A stretch of 64,000 nt of DNA from Verticillium longisporum (lineage: Eukaryota > Ascomycota > Sordariomycetes > Glomerellales > Plectosphaerellaceae), in the NCBI GenBank assembly GCA_019188255.1, contig JAETXT010000012.1, forward strand, positions 2,356,001 to 2,420,000. The letters are read 5' to 3'. Of the stretch, positions 23,893-36,200 are shown in pieces. The translations under genes were made by a program, and so were the position numbers. Under the pieces are notes generated by a model. It was not told the origin of the DNA. It saw nothing but the letters and a program-made list of their open reading frames with translations, and did not search any database. Numbering within the stretch: the first letter of the stretch is position 1; each line of letters opens with the position of its first letter.

Positions 23893-24945
23893 CGTAGCGC
23901 TATGCCCTCCAGGGGCGAATGCTATGTATTTTTGTTGCCAAGCTCGTTTCGAACACAGCTGGCAGAGCACGATTGAGTACTGGGGAGATCGTTCGTATGC
24001 AGAGGCGCGGGTCTCAGCGGTTGTACACTCGATCGTGTTCGATTGACATGGTCGCAGTTCGGAGAGGTGGATGCCCAGGAGGTGGTGGTGACCGAGGTGA
24101 ATTCGATCAAAAGCTGCGCGCCTGTCGCGTTCGTTGTGCTGGTGGTACGGAGGATCAGGGGTCTTTTGAAATACGGATGTCGAGATCAGGGAGTTTCACG
24201 TTCCATGTCCAAACAGCTGAAGAGCAACCCCATACATTGCGTTGCGTACGCAGCGACAGGGGTGCTTGCTGACGATGTGGCGCAGCAGTCACGGCTAAGC
24301 CACATATTTCAGGATGTTGTCGATTCGTGGGCGATAGACATAGTCCTAGCTCTTGTGGAGATGCACCTTTTACGTAGGAGAAGATCATGCTATCTTGCTA
24401 TTGAGAGAGCGAGGCGGGCCTTGCGCCATAACTTGGTCTCGATTTAAGTTTAGGGGTTGAAACTTGCCCAACTCCCAATTTCGCAACATCTGCGTCCAGA
24501 TCCTACTTCCTGTCGCAACTTGCATTGCGCCATCGATCTCCCTTGTAATTCAGAGCTACGAGAATGATAACAGCTAACCACTTCGCGACACTGACAGATT
24601 TCTTATCGTCTTTAGCTTCAACCGCAGACTATCATTGAATAATCCTAACAACGTTGATGTTGCACTTTAAACCAAGAGTGCAGTGTTTGGTGATAACGAG
24701 AGCTCCTAGTGGTTTTCTCGTACCCGGTCCGCAAAGAACTGAGCTCGTTCTCATGTTTCCATTGTCTCATAACCTCCATGCTGTTCATGGCGCCTCGTGG
24801 TATCGTTGCCTGGCCGAATCGCGTGTAATGAACCGGCCTGCATGACGCAGTGACCTGCCAAAATCTAGGAAAGGAGAAATGCCGTCGTGGCGGGAGAGTG
24901 ATGCCCAAGTTGATGTGTGTGCATGGCTTTGAGAGAGCAAGTTGT
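23893..24945. promoter_or_regulatory. MID1 upstream region and YOP1 3' region
   Basis: This 1053-bp interval between two minus-strand genes must contain the MID1 promoter and 5' UTR. The plus frame of 134 codons at 24043-24447 has no recognisable features. No other gene is seen. Confidence 0.5.
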
Positions 24946-25688
24946 TTAGTCGGACTTGTCGAGGCCCTGGGCCTTGGCACGGAGTCCGGAAGCAGTAGAA
25001 GCGCTGCCTCCAGTGAAGTGCTTGGAGAGCATGGGGGCCATGAAGGAGTGGAAGATGATCTCAGCGCCGCTGTATTCGAATCAGTGACGGACGCGCATCT
25101 CTTTCATGGGCTAGACTTACCGGAACACGGGCAGAGAGAGCCACAAGAGGAACACAAACTTGAAGACGAAGTAAAAGGGGAACCAGTAGACAACGTTGAC
25201 AAGGCTCTCGACAATACTGTGGCGCATTACGGTCAGTCCGGATTCGCCGCAGCTTGTAGTGCGCATCAACTTACGTGAAGAAGGAGAACACAACCCAGTA
25301 CTGTTTGCTCGATAATCAGTATTGCGCAATCAGGGAGCGGGGTGCGGGGTTGAGGAGCTTACGGTCAACCACTGAGTATCATCATTGGTGTTGTGCGTGA
25401 AGAGCGCATCGATAGAGTAGTAGCAGGGGATGACGAAACCGGCGAGGTTGGTGAGAAGCTGTCCGCCAAGGTTGAAGATGATGAAGAAGAAGTACAGGGC
25501 GCCGAGGCCGATGGCACCGTACGCCTTGGGAACGTTGGTGGACTTTTCAATGTTGTTCAGGACGGGGTACTTGGAAAGCTGCACAGGACAACCGTCAGAT
25601 CTCAAGAGGGAACTGGAGTGTTTGTAGATGTTGTTACCTCGCTGTCGAGCTGACCAAGGTAGTTCTGGACACGGTCCTGGGCAGACAT
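24946..25688 (-). CDS. YOP1: Yop1 (DP1/HVA22/REEP family), ER-tubule shaping membrane protein
   Basis: Yop1 inserts as a hairpin in the ER membrane and stabilises tubules together with reticulons and the dynamin-like Sey1. Five exons, minus strand: 25688-25638, 25578-25363, 25300-25275, 25216-25121 and 25069-24946, total 513 nt, 170 residues. All four introns have GTAAxx donors (GTAACA, GTAAGC, GTAAGT, GTAAGT) and CAG acceptors. The product starts MSAQDRVQNYLGQLDSE. LSKYPVLNNIEKSTNVPKAY and GLGALYFFFIIFN begin the TB2/DP1 domain. YWVVFSFFT and VESLVNVVYWFPFYFVFKF give the conserved second hairpin. RGAEIIFHSFMAPMLSKHF precedes the hydrophilic tail. The 26-nt third exon is easily missed. The length is usual for the family. 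It diverges from RFX1. Confidence 0.95.
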
Positions 25689-27013
25689 TTTGTCGATTGA
25701 TGATGTCGTGGGAGGGGGGTTTTGTGCGCTGTGCGAGGGTTAGCACGGTGGTTCCAAGTTGGCTAAGATAAGCTCCTCAGCCATGGAATGACCGACTTTT
25801 CAACGTTCAGAAAAATCAAGAGCTTTGTTTAAAGATGCTGCGAGAAAGAGATGCGAGGATGTACCTGGTGGTGGGGAGTAGCTGGGCGTCGCAGTGGTAG
25901 ATGCAGGAAGGCTGGCGAACTCAGGGTTGGGCAATTTGGCAGGTGACAGACAGTGACGACTGGCGAGCGAGGGAGAGGGCAGGATGACGACGTGTTCAGC
26001 TGAAAGGTGGAATCGGGCCCAAGCTTGCTGGTTGCGTCAAGCTTCGGGAGGGGAAATAGAGGCGGGGCGGCACCTAACGATCTCGGGTACTTCGGCAGCC
26101 GGCCAATCATCACTACTTGGAATAGGATGGCCGATAAGTGGACAAGCCAGCCACTCGATCTGTGGCCCAACCACCCCCCCTGTGTGGTGGCTGCTTGCTT
26201 GCTGATTCTCGCTTGCTCTGAGATCCACAGACCCCAACAACACGCATGATGTAAGGCGAGTAAACAATAACGCCCAGGGGCTTTCTCCTGTATATGTCGA
26301 GATTTGCAAATGTCGTACATTTTAATGAGGTCTTGGCTCACTGGACTCGACAAAAAACCTTGCGCTCAACAACTGGACGCCATCAGCAGTAAGGAATGGA
26401 CTGGTGCAGGGAGGAATCGGACAAGGTTAAGCTCCAATCCGCTCTGCTGGCACCGGCCGCGGCCCGGGCTTCGTCACAAAAGTAGAACAACATAAACAAG
26501 CTTGCACATCACAAAAACTTTTCCAGTCAGACAACATGACCGGGCGCCATGAATCGTGACGAAGGACGCTCGATCTTTAAAATGAGCTGGTGGGCCTTAA
26601 GATTCCAGCGTGCCTATTCTGATGCATGTCCCAAGGCAATGTCCAGTAACGTCGCTGGCTCGTCACGTGTGTCCCAGCCACATTGAATTGGGACCCGCAA
26701 AGCGCCCGCTCGGCCAATTGCAGCACGGACTTGGTTACCGAGCAACAACAACAACTCGACGCCCACGCCAAAACATCGCTTTTCCTCTTCACCAAACCTT
26801 CCCACCAGACCAGAAACGCCGGCAAGAGCGCGCAGCGCACTATTCACCACACAACAGCATCATCTGCACCGGAGTCCCATAGCTTCACCGTTTCATCTGG
26901 GCTTTTCAACGTGTCGTCTTGTCGCTCAAAGTGTCTGCTCGATTGACTGCTGCCTGTGCCGCGTGTTATTGTCGCAGCGATAGCTTCATCACAAGCCGCC
27001 GATTTCGGCCACC
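25689..27013. promoter_or_regulatory. Divergent YOP1-RFX1 intergenic region
   Basis: These 1325 bp hold two divergent promoters. An E-box, CTCGTCACGTGTG, lies at 26659-26671, 343 bp before the RFX1 ATG; the same 13-mer recurs at 33230-33242. Frames on both strands have no recognisable domains. Confidence 0.5.
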
Positions 27014-29481
27014 ATGGATCAAGGTACGGCAGTCGCCTGCCGGGTCTTCAGAGACGCGATCCCGCAACTTGGGAGCAACTTTAACTAACTTGATCACCTT
27101 CAGGTGGAATTGTCCAGCCTCATATGAAGAAGAGGCCACAATCGAGAGGATCAACAGCCTCAGCTACAACGCAACCCGGACTCGACCACCAGGGACTCGC
27201 AGATGCGCAAGACCTCTACTCAGCGCAGTGGGTAAACAACGATCAGAGGCACCCGAAACCTCTCGCACCAGCTCCACGCATCTCTCCCGACGGCATGATG
27301 ATGCAGGCTGCAACGCAAATGCAAGGCATTCGTGACTACACGATGCAGCCCGCGACACATGCCCCGGTCAACCACGCAATGTCATTCCACCGACAGTCGC
27401 TTGCCGGCCACTCGCAACCCATGGACAGCATGATGAACAACAGCTTCACAGAGGACAGTCAAATGCTTGACCGCGACGACAATGATGAGGGTGACTCGCT
27501 TGCTGGTGCCTTAGGGATGGCAAAGTCGACGTCTGCCAAGTCAAGCGCCAACAACGAGCTTGAGATGCGCCATCTGTTCGGGGCCAACAGGCACCGTAAG
27601 CTCCAAGAAGTGGCTCAGGAGCTGCATGGAAACGAGAGGGGCCCCAACTCTGAACGGACAAGACAGGTTTTTGCCATGTTGTGGATCAATTCGGTCTGTT
27701 CGAAAGGCAAGGGATCAGTTCCTCGCGGTCGAGTCTACGCCAACTACGCGTCGCGATGCGCGACAGAGAGGATCACAGTTCTCAACCCAGCGAGTTTCGG
27801 CAAACTTGTTCGAGTCTTGTTCCCAGGACTGAAGACCAGGCGTTTGGGCGTTCGAGGCGAGTCCAAGTATCATTACGTCAACTTTGCGCTTGTCGACGAT
27901 CAACCAGAAATCCGCGAGCCTGAAGCACCACTTCCCCTTGCCCCAGCAGCAGCGAGCTTCTCCCGCAGTAATAGCATCGCTCCCAGTAAGCCAGTAGCTG
28001 CTTCCTTCGCCAAAGACAGCCAAGCGCCATCCGACTCTATGCCTCGGGCAAAGAGCCCAGCTTCACTTATATCAGGCCACTCCCGATCCCACAGCTTCTA
28101 TAGCATGCCAAGTATCACTTCTGCAGACCAGCTCCACACGACCACCAGCAAAACTTCACTCGAACTTAGCTTTTCTTCCGAGCTGGAGGAGGCCATGTTC
28201 AATCAGTCAGAGGCCATCGCACTACCACGGATCGAGCCATTTCTTCCGCAAGGAACGGATCCTGACGCTGCAAAGAGTCTTTCGGCTCTCTATCGCTCCC
28301 ATTGCACTTCGCTTGTCGAATGCGTGCGCTACTGCAAGGAAAAGACGGTTTTCCACCTTTACACATCATTCCAAGGCACACTCACGATGCCCGTGCAAAA
28401 GCTTCTGGGTAATGCCAGCGTCGCTCCATGGATCGAAGAATGTGACTTTATATTGTATCAGCGAATGATGCAAATTGTTTCGGGCTTGACACTCCAGGTT
28501 GTTCCCAAACCTGTTCTGGACACATTACGAAGTATATCTACGCGTTTGGTGCCCCACATCCGTGAAGCCTTCCAAGGACAGCCACTCCATGTCATCCGCG
28601 CCAAAGAAGCGCCTGCAACAGTATTTGCAGCACTGCTCGATCGCGCGCTCAAGGTCAACCTGACAGCTCATGCTGCAGCCAACATGCTTTCCAACCCGGC
28701 CAATCGAGATCAGATGTATCTGGATTGGATCACTATGGTTCCCGTCCGAAAGGTGGCGGAATCAATTCCAACGCGCGGAATGGACGACTTCGTCAACCTT
28801 GTGGTTTCTGAGATTAGGGATCTGCTTGATCCACAGAGCGTTCCATGGGAAGTCGAGTGCTTGACGGTTTATGGCGACCTTGCCTCAAGAAAAGAGCGAC
28901 AGCTCAATGACAACGCTGGAGAGTCTAGTGGACAGAACGTTCTCGAGCGATGGGTGAACTTTCTGAAGTCTCTTGCAAGCCGCTTCCCTTACGCGCGACA
29001 CGCCGACATTGTTTATGGCGTCCAGCGGATCGGCACAGCTGTCATGCGTGATCTAACCATGGCTCAAGGCAAGAGTTTTGGATCCTGGTGGGTCACGAAG
29101 TGCTGGATCGACGAGATGATCTCGTTCCTGGCGGAACAAGGCGGTTTCATGAAACTCAAGACAACACGCGTGGCAGAGGATGTAGCGGCCGCTCCGATCC
29201 CCAACAACGAGGCACGAGGCGAAACTGCGCGCCAAAGCGGCGGCAGTGAAGAGTTCAACTTCTCCCACCTATCTTCCGCGCAACCGGACCGGGCACCGTT
29301 TCCATCCACAAACAGCACGACACAGGTAGATCCGACGGGCCTTGGTGGAGGCTGCAATCCTGACGACAGCGGGATCGGGATCCGGACGCCTGACGAGGAG
29401 TTCCCTATGGACAAGTACACCTTCTCACAGACCGAAGTCGACCAGGCCCTGCTGTCTTCAGGGCAGGGCATCGAGCAATGA
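27014..29481 (+). CDS. RFX1: RFX-family transcription factor (Rfx1/CPCR1-like)
   Basis: A winged-helix DNA-binding factor of the RFX family; fungal members control cell division, morphogenesis and the DNA damage response. Exon 1 is 27014-27023 (ATGGATCAAG), exon 2 is 27104-29481; the 80-nt intron is GTACGG to TTCAG with branch CTAAC. The product has 795 residues. The N-terminal 150 are Gln/Met/Ser-rich. The RFX DNA-binding domain lies at about 155-270: RHLFGANRHRKLQEVAQ, VFAMLWINSVCSKGKGSVPR, VYANYASRC, SFGKLVRVLFPGLKTRRLG and RGESKYHYVNF, with the wing residues intact. A Ser/Pro linker follows, then the conserved helical region (FLPQGTDPDAAKSLSALYRS to WVTKCWIDEMISFLAEQGGF) seen in fungal RFX proteins. 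The acidic tail is variable. ATG at 27014 was preferred to the in-frame ATG at 27124 because splicing gives MDQGGIVQPHMKKRPQSRG and a Kozak-like CACC precedes it. Confidence 0.95.
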
Positions 29482-30667
29482 CGACGCGTGTGGTAACGAC
29501 GGCACGAATGTACGAACGAGGAAGGGGGGTGGGTTACTTTTCGCTTTAGGGGCTTTGCGGTTCGGCAGGTGCGCCATGTTATTGGGGAGCCTGGGTTGCT
29601 GAACCAATGTGGCGTCGATGGGTCGGTGGTTTGATTTCTGGATCTGGGCTTTGAGCTGAAAGGCCTGAAAGAAAGGGGCGTTCACGGGGTTTGGTGGCGA
29701 TTTAATGATTTTAATTCTTGCTTCAGTTTCCAGCCTTTGAGGATGTGCAGTACGATGGTTTCGTTTCGTTAGGGTTGAGAATCGGTTGGCTAGAGACTCA
29801 CGGCTGAAGACCAAATCGAATAAACGAGATCAAATGTCGAAACAAGCTATTGCCACGAGCACTGGAACATGTTTTGGCGTCGAGGTCGCCGTCATAGGTA
29901 CCTTTGACTCATTGAGGTAACAGGTATTCACCTCCCCCGAACAGAGCCATACACACCCTGGGACGCCTCCTCCTGCATGGCGCATCAACAAAAAACAGGC
30001 CTCAAGACATGAGAGAGTTTCATGGCTGAATGATCAAAATACGGAAGTATTTGTCAATTGCAGCGTGGCAATGCAAGCAGGGAGTGGAGGAAACGCGCAA
30101 ATGCGATCGAACTGTGGTCGTGCCCCAGATTCCTACGACCTGAGACATGCAAGGTACCAGTACCAGTACCTGACAGACGGGTTCCGAGAACGGCAGACCT
30201 GCACATGCTCCGCGACAAGTGCAAGCGTGAGACGGAGCCACCCTCAGGCGCTGCCCATTGGGGAACACTGGGTGCTGGAGAAATTTTTGTTAGTGCTCCA
30301 GACTCCAGGCTCCGGTTTACCGGCCTCCGGCTTCATCCAGCCGCCTACCAGCGAGCCATTAGCAGCGTCTACACCCGTCAGCCGCCGATTTCGTCCCCCA
30401 CTGTCCCACCTAAAGTAGACCAACTTTGTCACCACTGAACGGTTCACACCACAACTTCACCACTTGGACTTCACTCTACTCTATCGGCGCTGGTAGGATT
30501 TCGCTCGACCTACCTACAACAGGCACACATCAGCAACCTGTAGATATCCCACCCGGGGTCTCTCACTTACTGCAACGCTACCTCCACGGCGCACTGTCAG
30601 GCACATACAACCAACGCCTGTCTCACCTACCGAAAACTCGCTCGTTGCTTCTCACTGTATCACCGCC
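29482..30667. promoter_or_regulatory. RFX1 3' region and aspartokinase promoter
   Basis: This 1186-bp region lies between co-oriented genes. A Gcn4/CpcA-type site is at 29905-29911. From about 30440 to the ATG at 30668 the plus strand is C/T/A-rich, as in fungal 5' UTRs. No other gene is seen. Confidence 0.5.
29905..29911. promoter_or_regulatory. Gcn4/CpcA-type site TGACTCA upstream of aspartokinase
   Basis: An exact TGACTCA palindromic core lies 757 bp before the aspartokinase ATG. Aspartokinase is a classic target of general amino acid control, so the match is plausible, but a 7-mer can arise by chance and the distance is long. Confidence 0.4.
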
Positions 30668-32483
30668 ATGGGCGGCCAATTGACAGGTAACGCATCCGAC
30701 TATGGATGGGTTGTGCAAAAGTTTGGCGGCACAAGTGTCGGCAAGTTTCCAGACAAGGTGAGTCTTTCGCCCTCGTCTCATAATCTCTCACTTCATCTCC
30801 AACCCGTAAACCTCTCATATTCATATTGACACCGATTTGCAGATCGCGAAAGACATAGTGAAGTGAGAAGCCACCATTATCAAGTTCACCAAATAGGACG
30901 AGATCAATTGACTTACCACGTTAATCAGGGCCAATCTTTCTGAACATAGGGTCGTCGTCGTCTGCTCGGCCAGGAGTACGGGCAAGAAGGCCGAGGGTAC
31001 CACAAGTCGGTGAGTCACTTTCGCGCCTCGTCACTCAGCGCCATCCCTGAAATCCGGAGCCTTGCGCCTAATCCTGTGGACCAGTTTGCTCGGCATTTAT
31101 AACAAGCTTAAGGGCATTGCCGCCGCGACCAACGATGAGGATGTGCAGAACGAGCTCATGGAAGAGGCCAAGAGCCTCATCAGCGACATCAGTAGCGAGC
31201 ACGTGCTCGCGGTACACAACTTTATTCGCAACGAGAACCTCCAACATGCCCTGTCCCAACAGATCAAAGATGAGTGCCAGGAGCTTACAGAGTACATCGT
31301 GGCCGCAAAACGCTTCAATCTCGAGGTGAATGCCAGATCCAAGGACCGTGTCATCAGCTTCGGCGAGAAACTCAGCTGCCGCTTTATGGCTATATTGCTT
31401 CAAGATCAAGGAGTTGCCTCGGAATACGTTGATTTGAGCGACGTCTTCCACTATGACGCCACGGCCCGACTGGATGTGTCCTTTTATCAAGAAGCGACCG
31501 CGCTGTTGAACAAGAAGATTCTGGCGTGCGAGGACAGAGTTCCCGTCGTTACTGGCTTTTTTGGCAACGTTCCCGGCAGTCTGATTGATGGCGACATCGG
31601 CCGAGGCTACACTGACCTCTGCGCTGCGCTTTGCGCTGTCGGTATTCGCGCCGACGAGTTGCAGGTCTGGAAGGAAGTCGACGGCATTTTCACGGCCGAT
31701 CCGAGCAAGGTGCCCACGGCACGACTTCTACCGTCCATCACGCCATCCGAGGCAGCGGAGCTGACATTCTACGGCTCCGAGGTCATCCACCATCTCACCA
31801 TGGACCAGGTTATCCACGCGAACCCCCGATACCGATCCGCATCAAGAACGTCAAGAACCCCACTGGCGTCGGCACGATCGTCGTCCCCGACCCCGTTCTC
31901 GCGGCAGGCCACCAGATCCAGCGCCACGCGTGGTCAGATCCCGCCCGGCTTAAGAAGCCGAAGAGGCCCACGGCTGTGACAATCAAGGATAAGATCTCCG
32001 TCATCAACGTGCACTCGAACAAGCGCTCCATATCGCACGGCTTCTTCGCCAAGGTCTTCTCCATCCTGGACAGGCATCAGGTCTCCGTCGATCTCATTTC
32101 CACCAGTGAGGTGCACGTGTCCATGGCCATCCACGTTGGCAACTCGGAGCCGGGTCAGTTTGACAAGGCGAGGCTGGAGCTTGAGGACTGCGGCGATGTC
32201 AGCATCCTACATGACATGGCAATTCTCAGTCTTGTTGGTGCCGAGATGAAGAACATGGTTGGTATCGCTGGTCGCATGTTCTCGACTCTGGGCGAGCACC
32301 AAGTCAACCTGGAGATGATCTCGCAGGGTATGCTTACGAATTCCTGCCTTCCCATATTTTTCCGTGTTTGCTAACCACTTTTCAGGTGCGAGCGAGATAA
32401 ACATTTCGTGTGTCATTGGTGCGCGCGACGCGACTCGGGCCATGAACATTTTGCACACCAATTTGTTTACTTTCCTCGACTAG
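30668..32483 (+). CDS. HOM3: Aspartokinase (five exons, one apparent frameshift)
   Basis: Aspartokinase phosphorylates aspartate with ATP, the first step to threonine, methionine and isoleucine, and is feedback-inhibited by threonine. Exons: 30668-30757, 30843-30862, 30929-31009, 31085-32327 and 32386-32483; 510 residues if one base is restored. The catalytic N-terminus has WVVQKFGGTSVGKFPDK (residues 14-30), VVVVCSARS, SFGEKLSCRFMA, VPVVTGFFGNVPG, RGYTDLCAALCAVG and DGIFTADPSKVPTARLLP. Two ACT regulatory domains end the protein (ISVINVHSNKRSISHGFF; MKNMVGIAGRMFSTLGEHQ). Between them the frame changes: VIHANP must continue as PIPIRIKNVKNPTG, which needs a sixth C in the run at 31823-31827. 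Without it the ACT domains are lost. Exon 2 is 20 nt. All introns are standard, the last ending with branch CTAAC and TTTCAG. The TGACTCA site upstream fits amino acid control. Confidence 0.93.
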
Positions 32484-33221
32484 CGAGGATATACAGTTCT
32501 GGACATTTACCTGGTTGAACCTGTCTTACATACCCATATATCAAGAGCATCTGGATGAAAAGTGGTTTCAGACTGGAGGATTTTGGCGCTCAATAGACCC
32601 TTTTTTTTTTTGTTATACTGTTGCCCTTCGTAGTCCGATTTGCGTCCTTGATCGTCTCGGGAAGGCAGTGTAGGTAGGCAGTGGCCATTTGCTGTCTTTC
32701 GAAGGTACTACAGTCGTATGGCAACCGCTAGGAGGGCGATGACAAACAGATGGGTCTCTGGCTGCTACTCTACCTAGCAACTTGCGCAAACAAGGGAAAA
32801 AAGCTCTCTTTGTTTCCTTGGCCCCTGTTTCGACGTTCGCTGTACCATTTGAGGCTTTCCGGCATCTTCTTGTCCAAGCACATGGTGTTGCATGACCAGC
32901 CAACCAAAAGAATCACTTGTGATTCAGTTCCCCCAACGAAGGCACGACCAGAGGGCATCCACATTCACTGCCTTTCTTACCTACCTACCTTATTTACACT
33001 TTGAATTTTACTCGAGTGCATCATCCGCTCCTTCCTTCTGACATGGTCTTCGAAACCAAATATTCACTGCAACAAACACGTCGACTGCAACGAGACAGAC
33101 TCGCATCACAACTGTAGCTTCCCCCTAGTCCCCTTGCCTGCAAAGCCCCACCTTGTGGCTCTCTCTTAGCTCGTCCGCTCGCGCTGATTGGCAGGCGCAA
33201 ACTACCTGGGGAAGTTGCACG
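32484..33221. other. Intergenic between aspartokinase and Hda2/3-like genes
   Basis: These 738 bp contain the aspartokinase 3' UTR, a T-run near 32600-32612, a TTACCTACCTACC motif near 32978-32991 and, at 33186-33190, ATTGG (inverted CCAAT) 32 bp before the next ATG. No gene is seen. Confidence 0.5.
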
Positions 33222-36200
33222 ATGCCACGCTCGTCACGTGTGATTGGCTCAGAGCTCAAGACCAGCAACAGGCGACATCGAAGCTCTGGCAGGACCGCGT
33301 CTAAACCACCCATCAACAACCAAGCCGAAGCCCGACCCCAGACCTGCGCTGCCTCGACCGACGACTCTCTCGCCCGCACGATTCCGTCGCAGCATCTCGG
33401 CAACAGCGATGACCCGAGAGGCCACGACCAAGGGAACCGTTCGCCTCCTGGCTCGCCGTCAATGCCTAGTCGTCCGGGGGAGCTTCCTGTTGAATCGGAC
33501 TCGGTACGCAACACAGACCACGATCCAGAACAAATAGACAGCCAAGGCTCAGAGGAAGGGGATTTCTGGCCAATCGTCGGCATCGTTAAAGAAGGGAGGA
33601 GAAACAAGAAGCTATCCTACCTCGTTCGCTGGGCTTCGGATCCCCAAACTGGACAGGAGTTCCCTCTGCAGTGGGCATGTTGGACGCCTGCGCAAGCTCC
33701 TGACAAGCACGGTGCTAACACGAAATACAGATTTCTGCCGACGGTGTAACGGAAGCAGCTATTGAGGAGTGGGAATCCGAGAAGGCACAGGCTCAGAGTC
33801 AAAAGACACGGGCGCGAAAGACCACGACGACCAAGAAGAGCACCCCTCGAACTTCCGTAGTCGCAACCGCAGCAACAACTACGGCGGAAACACCAATCGC
33901 CTCGCCACAGTCCGTTGACAGCAGTCAGGACGTCCTTCCAGCCAACCGTCGCAAGAGGCCTCGTCCCCTTGACTGCCGTGCCCGCTCGTCTTCGGTTGCC
34001 GACTTTCTTCCTGGCCTCACAGCCGACGACGTGCGCGCATCCAAGCGTCCGAGGCTCAGTGTTGATTTGTCTTCACTTCCTTCCGAGGAAGCATACACAC
34101 CAGAAGCTTCGGACAACTTCGAAAGACCAAACACCAGTAGTATCTTCGTGGAGCTTCCGAGCAAGGCCGCCATCGACACCTCCCTGTACCACAGCTTTCC
34201 TGAGTCTTCCCAACAGACTGCAAACTCGCACTCTCAATCATTGTCCGCCCTGGAAGAACTCGACGCGCAAATCACGCTCGAACCCGCATTTCAAAGCCAA
34301 GAAACCATCCCGGACTCCCAGGATTGGCTTGACGATACTCAGACAGGCTCTTCTTCTCAAGCCCTTTCAGTGTCTCAAACTGTTCCTCGGCCCCGCCTCG
34401 AGGTTCCCGACTCCCAGAAGGACTCCAGCTTGGAAAAGTCGCTCGTCCCCAGTCAGTCTCTTGTCGATCCATCAACGGGTGACGCTTCGCGAACACAGGA
34501 CCCCGAAATTCCTTCGCACCAGCCCGACATCGGAGATACGAGAGAACAGGCCAACGAACAGCATAGCTCTCTGAACGAACTTGTCGAAGTGTCTCATAAA
34601 CCAGCATCCCCAAAGTTCTTTTCGCAGCCAGATTTCGGATTTGATCTTGAGTTAATTGCGAGCTCCGCGCTAGATTCCCGAGAGGTTGTGCCTGAGTCTA
34701 GCTCTGGTGCACCTTTGCCTTTGACCCAACCCCAGGAACAACTAGAATCTGCCGGTTCACACGCGCTGGCGGTTGTCGAAGTTCCTCAGAGCCAGGACGT
34801 CTTTACCGAGCAAGCGGCACAAATCGACCCGGCGCAGGCTAGCATTGCGGTGAGCCAAGTCACCTGCGACAGCAGTTCGCCCGATCACGTCGTGCCAGAC
34901 TCAGTCGTGCGGAAGGCCATCTGCTCCGACCCCGAACATCCAGCTCTCTACCAGCTAATTCCTCCAAGATGAGCGGAGTTGCGCCAGATGAAGACGACCC
35001 GGTCGCGTTGCTTCTTGATGCGGCTGCGGGGCAGCAAAATGCGGAATCTTCGGCGCCTATAACCGAGTTTCCGGACGTCAATGACCTGTTCGACTTTATC
35101 GGCTCCTCAAATCGGACCAAACTCCCAGCCGAAGATCTAAATCAGGAGATGACGGGCTCGGGAGAGACTCAAACGACCTTGCCAGGTGCCTTGCCAGGTG
35201 CTAACGACATCTTGTTGTCGGCGCCGGAACCTACTTCGCTTCCGCTGATGCCTGTCATGGATGAGCTGCAGGGGGCCGTCAACGAACCTGATCTTGAGAT
35301 CGCGACATCGACTGACATGTCTGGCGCCCTTCTTCAACCCGAATCTATACCTGAGGTCTTTCCGGCAACCATTTCTCCATCAGAGATTAGTCGAACAATA
35401 GAACCCGAAAGTCTGATGCAGGCCCCCCTGGAGCCCCCGACGATGTCTATCGAGGCTGTGGACCCCGAAATCACTTCTTCACCATCATCAGAGGTGCCAG
35501 TCTCGGGTCAATACATGGTGACCTTACCCCTTCCCGCGAACATGAAAGAGGTGTACCTCAACACCATTCTTCGATACCGACGTGAAATTGAAGCGTTCAA
35601 CAACCAGCAAAGCAACGAGGGCACTCCGCCAGATGCGCAACTATCGGCCCAGATCGACCGATTCTTTGGTGATCTGTTCGACATTTGCGACCACCCAGCA
35701 TCGCTTGGCGCAGATGAACTTCGTCAGCTTGATACGACCGATATACAGAAGCATGCCATGGGTACGAATAGTAAATTCTACTTTGTTGGCCGACTTTTGG
35801 AACGCCTAGCCTACACTGATAAGAAGGTCCTGATCATCGCACGAAGCCAGAAGCTGCTCGGGTACCTGCAAGCAATCATCGGCACCATAAAGCCCAGCGA
35901 TCGTGAGGAATCTGAGCTCGTCGTTCAGCTTGCCCATGCTGATCAGGATGTGGACGCCCTCGCCTTTGATATTGTCATTGGGTATGACTCTGCCTACGCC
36001 GCATCTGTAGCTTCGCAGCAGGTGGAGCAATCTGAGCCCAGCAAGAAGCCAGTCGTGATCAGTCTGGTCATCACGTACTCAATCGAGCATTTCGAAGTGG
36101 TCATCCCAACAGATTTCGGGGATCTTGACCGCAAGAACGCACTCTTGATCTCCATTTTCCAGAGCCGAGCAGTTTTGGCCAATCACGGCGATCAAGACGT

